64,000 nt of DNA from Streptomyces sp. BK208 (GCF_004364245.1 NZ_SOAV01000010.1:1-64000), one strand, 5' to 3'; numbered from the stretch's first letter, positions 51,222-60,839 are shown. A program made the numbers and translations. Notes: generated by a model not told the origin, from the sequence alone.

Positions 51222-51911
51222 ATGAGCAAGCGTGCAGTCCTGGAGGTGATCGCCCTCGACGTCGAGGACGCGGTCGCCGCCCAGGCCGGAGGCGCGGATC
51301 GCCTCGAACTGGTCACCGACATGGCGGCCGACGGACTCACCCCGTCGGCCGCGACCGTCGCCGCGATCCGTGCCGCCGTCGACATCGACCTGCGGGTGAT
51401 GCTGCGGCTCGCGGACGGGTTCGCCGCCGGTGACGTCGAGCGGCTGACGCGCGTCGCCGGCGAGCTGCGGGAGGCCGGGGCCACGCAGTTCGTCCTGGGA
51501 TTCCTCGACGCGGAGGGCGACGTGGACCTCGGCGCGGTGGAGCGGATCGCCAAGGAGCTGGAGGGGTGCAGCTGGACCTTCCACCGCGCGATCGACCGGG
51601 CCGCGGACCGGGACGCGCTGCGCAAGCAGCTCGCGGACTTCCCCGGCCTGGACACCTACCTGACGGCGGGGGCCGCCGGCGGCGTGGACGAGGGCCTGAC
51701 CGTGCTCCTCGCGGAGGCGCGGCGGCGAGGGGAGCCGGGGTACGAGCAGCAGCTGCTGGTGGGCGGGGGCCTGCGGCTGGAGCACGTGCCCGGGCTGCTG
51801 GACGCGGGCATCGACGGCTTCCACATCGGCGGCGCGGCCCGGCCGGCGGGGTGGGAGGGACCGGTGTCGGCGGACGCGGTCGCGCAGTGGCGGCGGGTCC
51901 TGGGCGAGTAG
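51222..51911 (+). CDS. cutC: CutC-family protein
   Basis: A 229-residue TIM-barrel protein of the CutC family. Marks are EVIALDVEDAVAAQAGGADRLELVTDMAADGLTPS in two pieces, TFHRAIDRAADRDAL and YLTAGAAGGVDEGL near the barrel C-terminal edge. CutC was named for copper homeostasis, but the barrel resembles sugar or deoxysugar enzymes and its true reaction is unclear. A dre-like DasR site in the promoter suggests it belongs with amino-sugar metabolism. The ATG has a weak GGGG ribosome site. Confidence 0.9.
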   Translation: MSKRAVLEVIALDVEDAVAAQAGGADRLELVTDMAADGLTPSAATVAAIRAAVDIDLRVMLRLADGFAAGDVERLTRVAGELREAGATQFVLGFLDAEGDVDLGAVERIAKELEGCSWTFHRAIDRAADRDALRKQLADFPGLDTYLTAGAAGGVDEGLTVLLAEARRRGEPGYEQQLLVGGGLRLEHVPGLLDAGIDGFHIGGAARPAGWEGPVSADAVAQWRRVLGE

Positions 51912-52297
51912 CCGCCCCCGGCCGCGGGCCGTCGCGCCCCCCCGGTACCTGAACGGCCCGGGAGGTGCCCCCGGGGGGGCGGCACGGGGGTGCCCCCGGA
52001 GCGGCACGGGCGGCACGGGCGGGCGATGGGGCCGCTTACCGCTCGACGAGCGAGGCCGGGAGCGGGGGAGGCACCCGGCCGGCGCCGGTCGGCCTCGCCC
52101 CGTACCCCGGCGCCCGACTGCCCCTGCGCTTCCAGATCGCCCAGCCCCTTGACCCGCGGCTGGAGCACGGAGCGCACGCGCGCGACGACGACGGAGACCG
52201 AGCCGGTCTCGGGGGCGACGGGACGCGGGTGCGCCAGCCTCCAGCCGGACGGCCGGGCGGCGGCCGACGGTGTCGCCGCGTCCAGGGCGCCGGCGGC
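51912..52297. other. 386-bp convergent intergenic region without a gene
   Basis: Between cutC and the HelD-type gene stop codons lies GC-rich DNA with direct repeats of GGTGCCCCCGG and CGGCACGGG at 51965-52023 and a possible hairpin GAGGCCGG/CCGGTCGGCCTC at about 52050-52097. I find no convincing coding region; one or both hairpins may terminate the flanking genes. Confidence 0.5.
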
Positions 52298-54343
52298 TCA
52301 CCCCAGCTGCGGCGGCAGCCCCGTCGCGTGGGTGACGACCAGCCCCGACACCGCCCGGGTCAGCGCCACGTAGAGGCGGCGCAGCCCCGTCCGTTCGTCC
52401 GGCTCGCCGTCGACCACGGCCCGCGGCTCGTCCAGCACCACGTAGTCGTACTCCAGGCCCTTGGCCAGCGAGGCCGGCACCAGGGTCAGGCGGGTGGCCT
52501 GCGTGGTCTCCTCGCCGGGACCGACGTGACCGATCCCGGCCGCCGCCAGGGCCGCCGCCAGCTCCGGCACCCTCGCGTCGGCGGCGATCAGCCCGACCGA
52601 GCCCTCCCGCCCCAGCAGCTCGCGGCACGCCGCCACCACGTCCGCCGTCCCCTCCGGCGCCGTGCGGATGTCGAAGAAGCCCGGGTTCTCGCGGATCGAC
52701 GCCACCGGCGTCAGCCCCGGCGCGATGTGCGGCAGCAGCCGGGAGGCGTACGCGATGACGTCCGTCGGCACGCGGAAACCGGCCGTCAGCTCCTCGACCA
52801 CCGCCTCGCCCTTGCCCAGGTGCCCCAGCGCCTCCTCCCAGCTCCGGGTCGCCCACGGCGTGGTGCCCTGCGCCAGGTCGCCGAGCACGGTCGCCGAGCC
52901 GGTGGTGCAGCGCCGGCCCACCGCGCGGTACTGCATCGGGGAGAGGTCCTGCGCCTCGTCCAGGACCACGTGGCCCAGGGAGTGGGTGCGCTCGATCAGG
53001 TCGGTCGCCTCGTCGATCAGTACGGCGTCGGCGGGCGACCACCGGGCGGACTTCACCGAGCGGGCCGGCTTCACCCACAGCACCGCCTTCTGCTCCTCAT
53101 GAGTGAGCACCCCCTCGGCGTGCTCGGCGAGGAAGTCCGCGTCGCTGAGCAGCCGCAGCACCAGCTTCGCCGGGTCCACCTGCGGCCAGACCGACTTCAC
53201 CAGCGCCTTCACGGCCGCGTTGCGCGCCACCGTGTTCTGCACCCGGTCGTCCGGCGCCTCGCCCGCCCGCTCCATCTGCACCAGCACGGCGTGCGCGATC
53301 CGCTGCGGCAGCGCCTCGCGGGCGGCGCCGTAGCGGATGTCCCGGGCGAGCAGCTCGCGGACGATGTCCTCCAGCTCGTGCACCGGCACCCGCCAGCGGC
53401 GCGAGCCGCGCACCACGACGACGCCCTCGGCGGGCGGGGTGACGTGGGAGTAGAGGGCCCGGCGCAGCACCTGGGCCATGCGGGCGTCCCCCTTGACGAC
53501 CGCCGTCGTCGCCTCGTCCGTGCCGCGCACCTCGACGTGCGCCACCAGGTCGTCGACGGTGGCCTGGCGGACCGTCAGCTCGCCCAGGGCCGGCAGCACC
53601 TGCTCGATGTAGTGCAGGAACGACCGGTTCGGGCCGATGACCAGGGTGCCGGTGCGGGCCAGCCGCTCGCGGTGCGCGTACAGGAGGTAGGCGACCCGGT
53701 GCAGGCCGACGGCGGTCTTCCCGGTGCCGGGGCCGCCCTGCACGCAGACCGAACCGGCCAGTCCGGCACGCACGATCTCGTCCTGCTCGGGCTGGATCGT
53801 CGCCACGATGTCCCGCATGGGTCCGACGCGGGGCCGTTCGATCTCCTGCTGGAGCAGCTTGCTGGTGGTCGCCGCCTCGGCCGGGTCGGACAGGTGCTCG
53901 TCCTCGTAGGCCGTGAGGTCGCCGCCGGTGTATCCGAAGCGGCGGCGCAGCGAGACGTCCTGCGGGTCCTTCTTCGAGGCCCGGTAGAACGGCTGCGAGA
54001 CCGGCGCACGCCAGTCGATCACCATCGGGTCGCCGTCCGCGTCGTGCACGTGCCGGCGCCCGACGTAGAACCGCTCTCCCTCCGCCCCCTCGGCCTGCGC
54101 GGCACCCGGAGCGTGCAGGTAGTCGAGCCGGCCGAAGAACAGGGGGGTCCCGCTGAGGTCGGCCAGCGCCTTGATGCGCTCCTCGATCTGCCGCTCCAGG
54201 ACGGCGGCGTTGACCCAGTTCGCGGTGACGTCGGAGATGTCGAGCGACTCCACGTCCGCCCGCATCGCGCGCAGGGCGGAGCGGGACGCGGCCAGATGGG
54301 AGCGTTCCCTGGACAGGGGGTCGTCGTGGACGGGCGTGGACAA
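52298..54343 (-). CDS. HelD-type RNA polymerase-associated helicase (class II, HelR-like)
   Basis: A 681-residue UvrD/Rep-like SF1 protein. A long N-terminal coiled-coil arm (ANWVNAAVLERQIEERIKALADL) precedes the NTPase with Walker A CVQGGPGTGKTAVGLHR, then HVVLDEAQDLSPMQ (motif II) and RRLYVALTRAV (motif VI). This architecture is that of HelD, which frees stalled RNA polymerase from DNA. Some actinobacterial class II members (HelR) protect the polymerase from rifamycins. I choose TTG 54343 because GGAGG lies exactly 7 nt upstream and the arm begins there. Its promoter region contains a TCCCCTAGGGGA palindrome; I do not see a typical rifamycin-associated element. Confidence 0.87.
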   Translation of the reverse strand: MSTPVHDDPLSRERSHLAASRSALRAMRADVESLDISDVTANWVNAAVLERQIEERIKALADLSGTPLFFGRLDYLHAPGAAQAEGAEGERFYVGRRHVHDADGDPMVIDWRAPVSQPFYRASKKDPQDVSLRRRFGYTGGDLTAYEDEHLSDPAEAATTSKLLQQEIERPRVGPMRDIVATIQPEQDEIVRAGLAGSVCVQGGPGTGKTAVGLHRVAYLLYAHRERLARTGTLVIGPNRSFLHYIEQVLPALGELTVRQATVDDLVAHVEVRGTDEATTAVVKGDARMAQVLRRALYSHVTPPAEGVVVVRGSRRWRVPVHELEDIVRELLARDIRYGAAREALPQRIAHAVLVQMERAGEAPDDRVQNTVARNAAVKALVKSVWPQVDPAKLVLRLLSDADFLAEHAEGVLTHEEQKAVLWVKPARSVKSARWSPADAVLIDEATDLIERTHSLGHVVLDEAQDLSPMQYRAVGRRCTTGSATVLGDLAQGTTPWATRSWEEALGHLGKGEAVVEELTAGFRVPTDVIAYASRLLPHIAPGLTPVASIRENPGFFDIRTAPEGTADVVAACRELLGREGSVGLIAADARVPELAAALAAAGIGHVGPGEETTQATRLTLVPASLAKGLEYDYVVLDEPRAVVDGEPDERTGLRRLYVALTRAVSGLVVTHATGLPPQLG

Positions 54344-54503
54344 GGGGGTGCCTCCGGATGACCTGCGGTGCGGTGGGCGCGGAACGCGCGTGGACCGACC
54401 GGTTTCCGTCCGGACGGCGGCACTCCGTGGGGAGGCGGGCAAGAGCGGAGAGTGTAAGGGAGCGGACCCGGCGCGGGCCAACCGATTTCGGCGCCGCGGG
54501 ACG

Positions 54504-54515
54504 TCCCCTAGGGGA
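54504..54515. promoter_or_regulatory. Palindrome upstream of the HelD-type gene
   Basis: TCCCCTAGGGGA is a perfect 12-bp palindrome 160 bp upstream of the HelD-type start and 112 bp upstream of the divergent small gene. It is a possible operator; no regulator is assigned. Confidence 0.4.
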
Positions 54516-54626
54516 TCACGTCATCCGCTCCGGGGGTGCGCTCCCTCCACGGTAGGAGCGGAGGCGGGCGACGACTGGGTCCGCAGACCGATGCGGGCCG
54601 GGGGTGTGCGGTCGCACCATGGAGAC

Positions 54627-54812
54627 ATGAGCGCAGCAACCATCTCCCCCGCCCCGGCACCGGGCCGCGCGTCCGGTGCCACGCCCGTGGCCGCCGGCCA
54701 CCGGCACCGGCTCGGTGACACCCTGCGCGCCGTCAGGGTGTTCGCGGGCGCCGCCTTCGACGTGGTCGTCCTCGGCGAGTACGGCGAGGAGGCCGGTGTC
54801 CGCCGGCACTGA
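54627..54812 (+). CDS. Small conserved protein, 61 aa
   Basis: A 61-residue protein with a Pro/Ala-rich, probably disordered N-terminus (1-25) and a hydrophobic C-terminal helix (about 32-52, LRAVRVFAGAAFDVVVLGEY) ending in EEAGVRRH. The helix may be a weak membrane segment. GC-rich third positions and a GGAG ribosome site support coding. Similar short proteins are, from memory, found beside the XPB helicase in other Streptomyces. Function unknown. Confidence 0.65.
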   Translation: MSAATISPAPAPGRASGATPVAAGHRHRLGDTLRAVRVFAGAAFDVVVLGEYGEEAGVRRH

Positions 54813-54823
54813 GACCGGCGGCC

Positions 54824-56467
54824 TCAGCTTCCCTCCAGCACCTCGTCCGCGTCCATGATCCGGTACGCGTAGCCCTGTTCCGCCAGGAAGCGCTGGCGGT
54901 GGGCGGCGAAGTCCTGGTCGAGGGTGTCGCGGGCGACGACCGAGTAGAAGTGCGCCTGGTGCCCGTCGGCCTTCGGCCGCAGTACCCGGCCCAGGCGCTG
55001 GGCCTCCTCCTGCCGCGACCCGAAGGTGCCCGACACCTGGATGGCGACCGTCGCCTCCGGCAGGTCGATCGAGAAGTTCGCGACCTTCGAGACGACGAGC
55101 ACGCTGACTTCGCCCTGCCGGAAGGAGTCGAAGAGCTTCTCCCGCTGGGCGTTGGACGTCTCGCCCTTGATCACCGGAGCGCCCAGGTGCTCGCCCAGCT
55201 CGTCGAGCTGGTCGATGTACTGGCCGATGACGAGGATCTGCTGGCCGGCGAAGCGCCGCACGAGCGCCTCGGTCACCTTCCGCTTCGTGTCGGTCGTCGC
55301 GCAGAAGCGGTACTTCTCCTCCGCCTCGGCGGTCGCGTACGCGAGCCGCTCGGAGTCGGTCAGGTTGACCCGGACCTCCACGCAGTCGGCGGGTGCGATG
55401 TAGCCCTGCGCCTCGATCTCCTTCCACGGCGCGTCGAACCGCTTCGGGCCGATCAGGGAGAACACGTCCGACTCGCGGCCGTCCTCGCGCACCAGGGTGG
55501 CGGTGAGACCGAGGCGCCGCCGGGCCTGGAGATCCGCGGTGAACTTGAAGACCGGCGCCGGCAGCAGGTGCACCTCGTCGTAGACGACGAGCCCCCAGTC
55601 CCGGGAGTCGAACAGCTCCAGGTGCGGGTAGACCCCCTTGCGCCGGGTCGTCAGCACCTGGTACGTGGCGATGGTGACCGGCCGGATCTCCTTGCGGGTG
55701 CCGCTGTACTCGCCGATCTCGTCCTCGGTCAGCGACGTGCGCTTGATCAGCTCGTGCTTCCACTGCCGGGCGGAGACGGTGTTGGTGACCAGGATCAGCG
55801 TCGTCGACTTGGCCTGCGCCATCGCACCCGCCCCGACCAGCGTCTTGCCCGCACCGCAGGGGAGGACGACGACCCCGCTGCCGCCGTGCCAGAAGTTCTC
55901 CACCGCCTGCTCCTGGTACGGGCGCAGCGCCCAGCCGTCCTGGGCCAGCTCGATGGGGTGCGCCTCGCCGTCGACGTACCCGGCGAGGTCCTCGGCCGGC
56001 CAGCCCAGCTTCAGCAGCGTCTGCTTGATCTGCCCCCGCTCGGAGGGGTGCACGGCGACCGTGTCGGCGTCGATGCGGGCGCCGACCAGCGGCGCGATCC
56101 GCTTCGACTTCAGCACCTCCTCAAGGACCGGGCGGTCGGTGGTCGTCAGCACGAGACCGTGCGCCGGGTGCTTGGAGAGGGTGAGGCGGCCGTAGCGGTC
56201 CATCGTCTCGGCGATGTCGACCAGCAGCGCGTGCGGCACCGGGTAGCGGCTGTACTCGACGAGCGCGTCCACGACCTGCTCGGCGTCGTGCCCCGCGGCC
56301 CGCGCGTTCCACAGGCCCAGCGGGGTCACCCGGTAGGTGTGGATGTGCTCAGGCGCCCGCTCCAGTTCGGCGAAGGGCGCGATGGCCCGACGGCAGTCGC
56401 CGGCCTGCTCGTGGTCGACTTCGAGGAGCAGGGTCTTGTCGGACTGGACGATCAGCGGACCATTCAC
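54824..56467 (-). CDS. XPB/ERCC3-type DNA repair helicase
   Basis: A 547-residue SF2 helicase like archaeal/bacterial XPB. The N-terminal damage-recognition-like domain (about 1-170) precedes Walker A LPCGAGKTLVGAG, the DEVH box (VVYDEVHLLPAP), the RED motif region (LTATLVREDGRESDVF) and the C-terminal motif VI QRLGRVLRPK. It should unwind DNA for repair in the cytoplasm. GTG 56467 has AAGGG about 9 nt upstream; the frame stays open to 57238 but that stretch is low-complexity and not credible. Upstream lies the helicase-associated partner gene. Confidence 0.9.
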   Translation of the reverse strand: MNGPLIVQSDKTLLLEVDHEQAGDCRRAIAPFAELERAPEHIHTYRVTPLGLWNARAAGHDAEQVVDALVEYSRYPVPHALLVDIAETMDRYGRLTLSKHPAHGLVLTTTDRPVLEEVLKSKRIAPLVGARIDADTVAVHPSERGQIKQTLLKLGWPAEDLAGYVDGEAHPIELAQDGWALRPYQEQAVENFWHGGSGVVVLPCGAGKTLVGAGAMAQAKSTTLILVTNTVSARQWKHELIKRTSLTEDEIGEYSGTRKEIRPVTIATYQVLTTRRKGVYPHLELFDSRDWGLVVYDEVHLLPAPVFKFTADLQARRRLGLTATLVREDGRESDVFSLIGPKRFDAPWKEIEAQGYIAPADCVEVRVNLTDSERLAYATAEAEEKYRFCATTDTKRKVTEALVRRFAGQQILVIGQYIDQLDELGEHLGAPVIKGETSNAQREKLFDSFRQGEVSVLVVSKVANFSIDLPEATVAIQVSGTFGSRQEEAQRLGRVLRPKADGHQAHFYSVVARDTLDQDFAAHRQRFLAEQGYAYRIMDADEVLEGS

Positions 56468-57069
56468 GGGCGGCACCCTTTCGCGTGCGTACGGCCGGAC
56501 GACGGCTCGGCCAAACGTCCAGTGTGCCTGATCGCGGGGCGCGGCCTGCCGGAGAGCGACGTCGAAGGCATCGACGAGCGGCCCCTCCGCCGCCGCGGCC
56601 CCGGGGCGAGAGCGCTGAACGCGCCGCGGCCGTGACCGGGCCGGCGACGGAGGCGGCGAGGTGGACCGGGCCGTGGAAGGGACGGCAGACCGGCGGTGGA
56701 GAGGGGCGCGGACCGGGAGGACGCGGTGCTCGTGTCGCGCAGGGGAGACCGTTGGGGGACGCGGGGGGGGAGGGCGGCGCCCCGGTCCGGGGTCCGGCCC
56801 GGGGCGCCGTCGCGGATGGGCCGGGCCGGGGGGCGGCGTCTCCGCCGAGGCCGACGGCGGCGGCCTTGCGGCGAACGCCGGGACCGGCGCGGCGGCGAAC
56901 GCCGGGACCCGGCGTCGCGGTGGAGGCCGGGACCCGGCGTCGCGGCGGGGGGCCGGGACGCCGGTGGCGCGGCGGGCGGCCGTACTTCGATCACCCGGCG
57001 TGGCGCGCGGGAACCACCGGGTACACCCGGACGTGCGGGGCGCCTCGTGCGCAGGCGCCGTCCGCCGGT
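56468..57069. other. 602-bp GC-rich intergenic region with short repeats
   Basis: No gene is convincing here. The + strand is strongly G-rich from 56640 to 56970. Near 56868-56945 short direct repeats occur: GCGGCGAACGCCGGGACC twice, and GCCGGGACCCGGCGTCGCGG twice, which overlap and contain the palindrome GGGACCCGG-like cores. It must include the XPB helicase promoter. Confidence 0.6.
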
Positions 57070-59649
57070 TCAGCCCGCGTCGTCGGCCAGCTCCGCCACG
57101 CCCGTGACCCGGTGCAGCGGATAGGTGCGCACCTCGTCCGCCGTGTGGTCGTACGCCGTCACGAAGCCGCCCTCGACCCGGATCGGCGCGATCACCCGCT
57201 GGCTGGCCGCGCCCTCGGCGTTCACGTAACCGATCCACAGCGCCTCGCCGGTCAGCACCGCCGCCTGCATCGTCGCCAGCGTCTCTGCGGCACCCGTGCG
57301 GGGCAGCGTGCCGCCCGGCGCGCCGCTTCCGCCGCCGTCCCCGGCGTCCCCGGGGCCCGGCTTGCGCGGGGCCGTGGAGGCCAGGTCACCGGCGCGCACG
57401 GCACGGATCGCCGCCGCCAGAAGCGTGTCGTCGGGCGCCGGCGGACCGTCCGGGACCGGCTCGGGCGCCGACCGCGGCGGGGTGCGGTGGGAGTCCGCGC
57501 GGGCGATCAGCACGTCACCGGCGGCGGACTCGGCGGCCGGCGCGAACCCGATCGCCCGCAGCCCCTCCAGCAGCGCCGCCGGATCGACCTGCGCGGCCAG
57601 CACGGTGGGCGCCAGACGGCGCAGACCGAGGGCGGCGGCCCGCCGGTCGGCGAGGATCTCGTCCAGCGTCGCGTCGTCGTCGCAGCGCACGTACGCCGAG
57701 GCCGCGCCCACCCGCAGCCGCCCGTGCCGCCGGGCCACGTCGTCGATCAGGTACGTCAGCGGCTGCGGCACCGGCGTACGGGAGTGCCGGGCGAGGAACG
57801 CGTGCAGGTCGGCGGCGCTCTGCCCGGCGTCCAGCGCACGGCGCACCGACCCCGGCGTGAACCGGTAGACCGTCGCCCCGCCCTTGGACTCCACGTCCGC
57901 GAGCACGCCCAGCACGTCGGCCAGCCCCCGCTCCAGCGGCCCCGGCGCCACCGCCGTCAGGTCGGCCTGGAGCAGCACGTGGTCCAGCGGCTCGGGGAAG
58001 AGCGGGGCCAGCAACCGGGCCGCGGCCGCGGCGGCCGCGGCCCGCTCCGCGGGGGTCGGGGGAACGACCGCCGGGGCCGTGCGGTGATGGTGGACCGGGA
58101 GCTTGGCGCCCGGCCCCTCGGGCTCCTCCGACGCCGGGCGGGGCGCCTCGGGCGCGCCGATCAGCGCCCGGCCCGGCGCCGCCAGCGCACCGCGCCCGGT
58201 GACGCCCAGCAACTCCGCCTCCGACAGCGTCCACCGCGCGATCCGGCTGCGCAGATCCTCCTCCCGCGCCGCTCCCGCCCCCCGCTGCGGGCCGCGCAGG
58301 GGACGCTCCCAGCGCAGCCGGGCCAGCACCGACTCCTCGACGGGCGAGGCGCCCTCGGGCAGGGCCGCCAGCAGGGCCAGCACCCGGTGCCGCACCTCCG
58401 GTGCCGCCGAACGGTCCAGGTTCGGGCCCAGCGCCGAGAGCGTGCGGTCCTTCGCGTCCCGCCCGCCGACCACGCCCGCCGTCCGGGTCGCCGTCAGCCA
58501 CGTCCGCGCGAGCAGCGCCCACCGCTCGGCCGGCGGCAGCTCGCGCCACTCGTCGTACGCAGGGGTCGCCGCGTAGCGTTCCTCGGCCTCGCCGTCGGAG
58601 GCGATCAGGCCCGCCCCGTAGGCCAGTTCGACCCAGAAGGCGGCGACCGGCTCCGGCACGTCCAGGGCGACCGCGGTCCGCTTCAGGTCGCGCACGCTCA
58701 GACCACCGGACCGCAGCACCGCGGGGCCGCCCTCGTCCCACTCCTTCAGCAGCTCCTCCACGGTCGCCAGCGCCGCCAGGGCCTGCCCGGCCGCGGTGGC
58801 GTCCACAACCTGTGGACGGTGCGCGGCGGCCGCCTCCACCGGCGGCGGCACCGGCTCGGGCACCCGGTGCGCCCGGCCCGCGCGCAGGTGCAGCGCGACC
58901 TCGCGGGGCAGCACCACCGTGCCGGGCGCCGTCGGCAGCAGCAGCCCGCGGTCGAGCAGCGCCCGCAGATGCGCCGCGGGATCGTGGGTGACCTGGCCGT
59001 ACGGCGGACCCCACACCAGGCGGGCCAGGACCTCCCGGGACTCCTCGGGCAGCCCGCCGAGGAGCGCCGCCATCCGCCGCCGGTCGGTGAAGAGCGCGCC
59101 GAGAGCGGACACGGCGGAGACGGAGTCATGGGTCGAGGGCAGCCCGACGGCGGCGAGGATCTCCTGGATCCGGCCCGGGGACATCCCCGCCGTCGCCTCC
59201 CGCACGGTCGGACCGAGCCCCGTCGGGGACGGATGCTGCGCGGAGGGCGCGAGCAGCTCACGGGCGGTGCGCACCAGCCGCAGCCGGTCGTCGCCGCCCC
59301 ACACCAGCGCCTGCTCGCGCAGCAGGGCGGCGGCCCGGGGCAGCGCGGCGGCGACCACCGGGTCCTCCTCGTCACCGCCCATCAGCGCCAGCAGCTCCCC
59401 GTACGACGCCGGGTCGGGCGCCACGGCCAGCGCCTCCGCGGTCTGCAGCGCGAACCGGTCAAGACGCTCCAGCGCCCGCACCACCGAGGCGCGGGTGCCG
59501 GCGCGGGTCGCCAGCTGGGTGAGGTCGGTCGGCACGGGCGTGATGAGGTCGGGACGGCTGCGCAGGAGGGCGGCCAGCGAGACGTCGTCCCTGACGCGGA
59601 GCGCCTCCGCGAGGGACCGGGGGGCCGCGGACTTCTCCTCGGTGCTCAT
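57070..59649 (-). CDS. Helicase-associated domain protein, XPB partner
   Basis: An 859-residue protein of the actinobacterial helicase C-terminal (Helicase_C_3, XPB/Ssl2-associated) family. The N-terminal half is made of winged-helix-like segments (LAEALRVRDDVSLAALLRSRPDL, LDRFALQTAEALAVAPDP). The C-terminal quarter has the XPB-type recognition domain (PEPLDHVLLQADLTAVAPGPLE) and a WYL-like module at the end (LWIGYVNAEGAASQRVIAPI). No Walker motif is present, so it is not itself a helicase. ATG 59649 has TAACGT 7 nt upstream (leaderless pattern). From memory, mycobacteria have the same neighbouring pair. Confidence 0.85.
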   Translation of the reverse strand: MSTEEKSAAPRSLAEALRVRDDVSLAALLRSRPDLITPVPTDLTQLATRAGTRASVVRALERLDRFALQTAEALAVAPDPASYGELLALMGGDEEDPVVAAALPRAAALLREQALVWGGDDRLRLVRTARELLAPSAQHPSPTGLGPTVREATAGMSPGRIQEILAAVGLPSTHDSVSAVSALGALFTDRRRMAALLGGLPEESREVLARLVWGPPYGQVTHDPAAHLRALLDRGLLLPTAPGTVVLPREVALHLRAGRAHRVPEPVPPPVEAAAAHRPQVVDATAAGQALAALATVEELLKEWDEGGPAVLRSGGLSVRDLKRTAVALDVPEPVAAFWVELAYGAGLIASDGEAEERYAATPAYDEWRELPPAERWALLARTWLTATRTAGVVGGRDAKDRTLSALGPNLDRSAAPEVRHRVLALLAALPEGASPVEESVLARLRWERPLRGPQRGAGAAREEDLRSRIARWTLSEAELLGVTGRGALAAPGRALIGAPEAPRPASEEPEGPGAKLPVHHHRTAPAVVPPTPAERAAAAAAAARLLAPLFPEPLDHVLLQADLTAVAPGPLERGLADVLGVLADVESKGGATVYRFTPGSVRRALDAGQSAADLHAFLARHSRTPVPQPLTYLIDDVARRHGRLRVGAASAYVRCDDDATLDEILADRRAAALGLRRLAPTVLAAQVDPAALLEGLRAIGFAPAAESAAGDVLIARADSHRTPPRSAPEPVPDGPPAPDDTLLAAAIRAVRAGDLASTAPRKPGPGDAGDGGGSGAPGGTLPRTGAAETLATMQAAVLTGEALWIGYVNAEGAASQRVIAPIRVEGGFVTAYDHTADEVRTYPLHRVTGVAELADDAG

Positions 59650-59797
59650 CCGGTCCACGTTAGCGGGTGGGTACGACGGCGGAGGTGTGCGTGCGACGGT
59701 GCGGTGCCGTCGGCCGGCCGCCGAGAATTGGGTACCGTCGTCCGACGGGCTACGAGGGCTACGACGGGTACCGCAACGCACCGCCCCGGAGGGGAAC

Positions 59798-60805
59798 GTG
59801 GGGATCGAGAGCGATCAGGTCGTCTTCGAGTATCTGAGCCGCGTCGGTGACGTGGCCCAGCAGCGGCAGCTGCCGTCGGCCACCCGCATGCGGCTGGTGT
59901 CGGAACTGCGCAACGAGATCGACCGCCACCGTGCGAAGACCGCCGTGGACAGCCCCGCCGCCGTCCGCCGCATCCTGGACCGGCTGGGCGACCCCGACGA
60001 CGTCGTCACCGCGGCGGGCGGCCCCGGCGGCGCGAGCGGCCGGGCGCCCGCGCCCACGGCGGTGCCCGAACAACGGGACCCGGGGCCCCGCGACGCCGAG
60101 CGGGGCAAGGGCCGGCGGCGCCCCGCACCCGAGCCCCCGGCCGGTCCTGCGGCCGCCTCCCCGCCCCACCTCGCGAGCGCGGCGGAGCTGGGGAGCGGGA
60201 GCGAGCGCCAACCCGACTGGTGGCGCGTCGACGACGGCCCCTTCGCCGGCTCGGTCCTCGGCGACAGCGTGCCCGGCTTCGTCGGCGGCGTCGAGATCCC
60301 GGAGCTGCTCAGGCGGCCGCCGAAACCGCAGGACGAGGCGGAGAAGAAGCCCGCCGCCGACGGGCAGGTGCCCGGGGCCGCCGCTCCGGCGGAGGCCGGC
60401 GACCGGGCGGCCGGGGCCGCGGTGAGGGCCAGGGGCCGCCGCCTGCGCCGCCTGTGGCCCGAGGGCGGCTGGAACAACCCCCTGCTGCTGCTCGCCGCGG
60501 CCCTGCTGGTCGCCGGCGCCGTGTTCGGCAGCCTCGTCCCCCTGGGCCTGGGCTGGCTGATCGCCTACCTCTCCCGCCGGCTGACCCCGGCCCAGTCGAA
60601 GTGGGCCGTCCTCGGCCTGCCCGGCACGGTCGCCGCCGCCGGGGCCGTCTGGCTGTGGGGCCGCACCGAGGGCCGCTGGGGCGACCCGGTCGCCGAGGGC
60701 CGTCTGAACGAGGCCGTCGCCGACACCTGGCCCTGGGTCCTGCGCACCGCCGCCGTGGCCACCGCCCTGTACCTGCTGTGGCGGGCCCGCCGCCCCCGCG
60801 GCTGA
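59798..60805 (+). CDS. Membrane protein with N-terminal HAAS-like domain
   Basis: A 335-residue protein. Residues 1-70 resemble the HAAS/DUF1700 signalling domain (FEYLSRVGDVAQQRQLPSATRMRLVSELRNEI, then VRRILDRLGDPDDVV). A long Pro/Ala/Arg-rich cytoplasmic linker follows, then three transmembrane segments near the C-terminus (about 227-262 as two close spans, 270-288, and 308-328). HAAS domains often regulate paired sigma factors or transporters, but no such partner is adjacent. The GTG at 59798 has GGAGGGG upstream. Confidence 0.78.
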   Translation: MGIESDQVVFEYLSRVGDVAQQRQLPSATRMRLVSELRNEIDRHRAKTAVDSPAAVRRILDRLGDPDDVVTAAGGPGGASGRAPAPTAVPEQRDPGPRDAERGKGRRRPAPEPPAGPAAASPPHLASAAELGSGSERQPDWWRVDDGPFAGSVLGDSVPGFVGGVEIPELLRRPPKPQDEAEKKPAADGQVPGAAAPAEAGDRAAGAAVRARGRRLRRLWPEGGWNNPLLLLAAALLVAGAVFGSLVPLGLGWLIAYLSRRLTPAQSKWAVLGLPGTVAAAGAVWLWGRTEGRWGDPVAEGRLNEAVADTWPWVLRTAAVATALYLLWRARRPRG

Positions 60806-60839
60806 CCCGGCCCGCCGGGGGACCGGCACAATGGGGGCC

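Noticed and set aside
54344..54626. Rifamycin-associated element before the HelD-type gene
   Set aside because: I could not find a sequence resembling the known inverted-repeat element; only a different 12-bp palindrome is present.
54824..57238. XPB helicase reading frame extended upstream to 57238
   Set aside because: The extra part is Pro/Arg-rich low-complexity with repeats, and a good ribosome site and family start exist at 56467.
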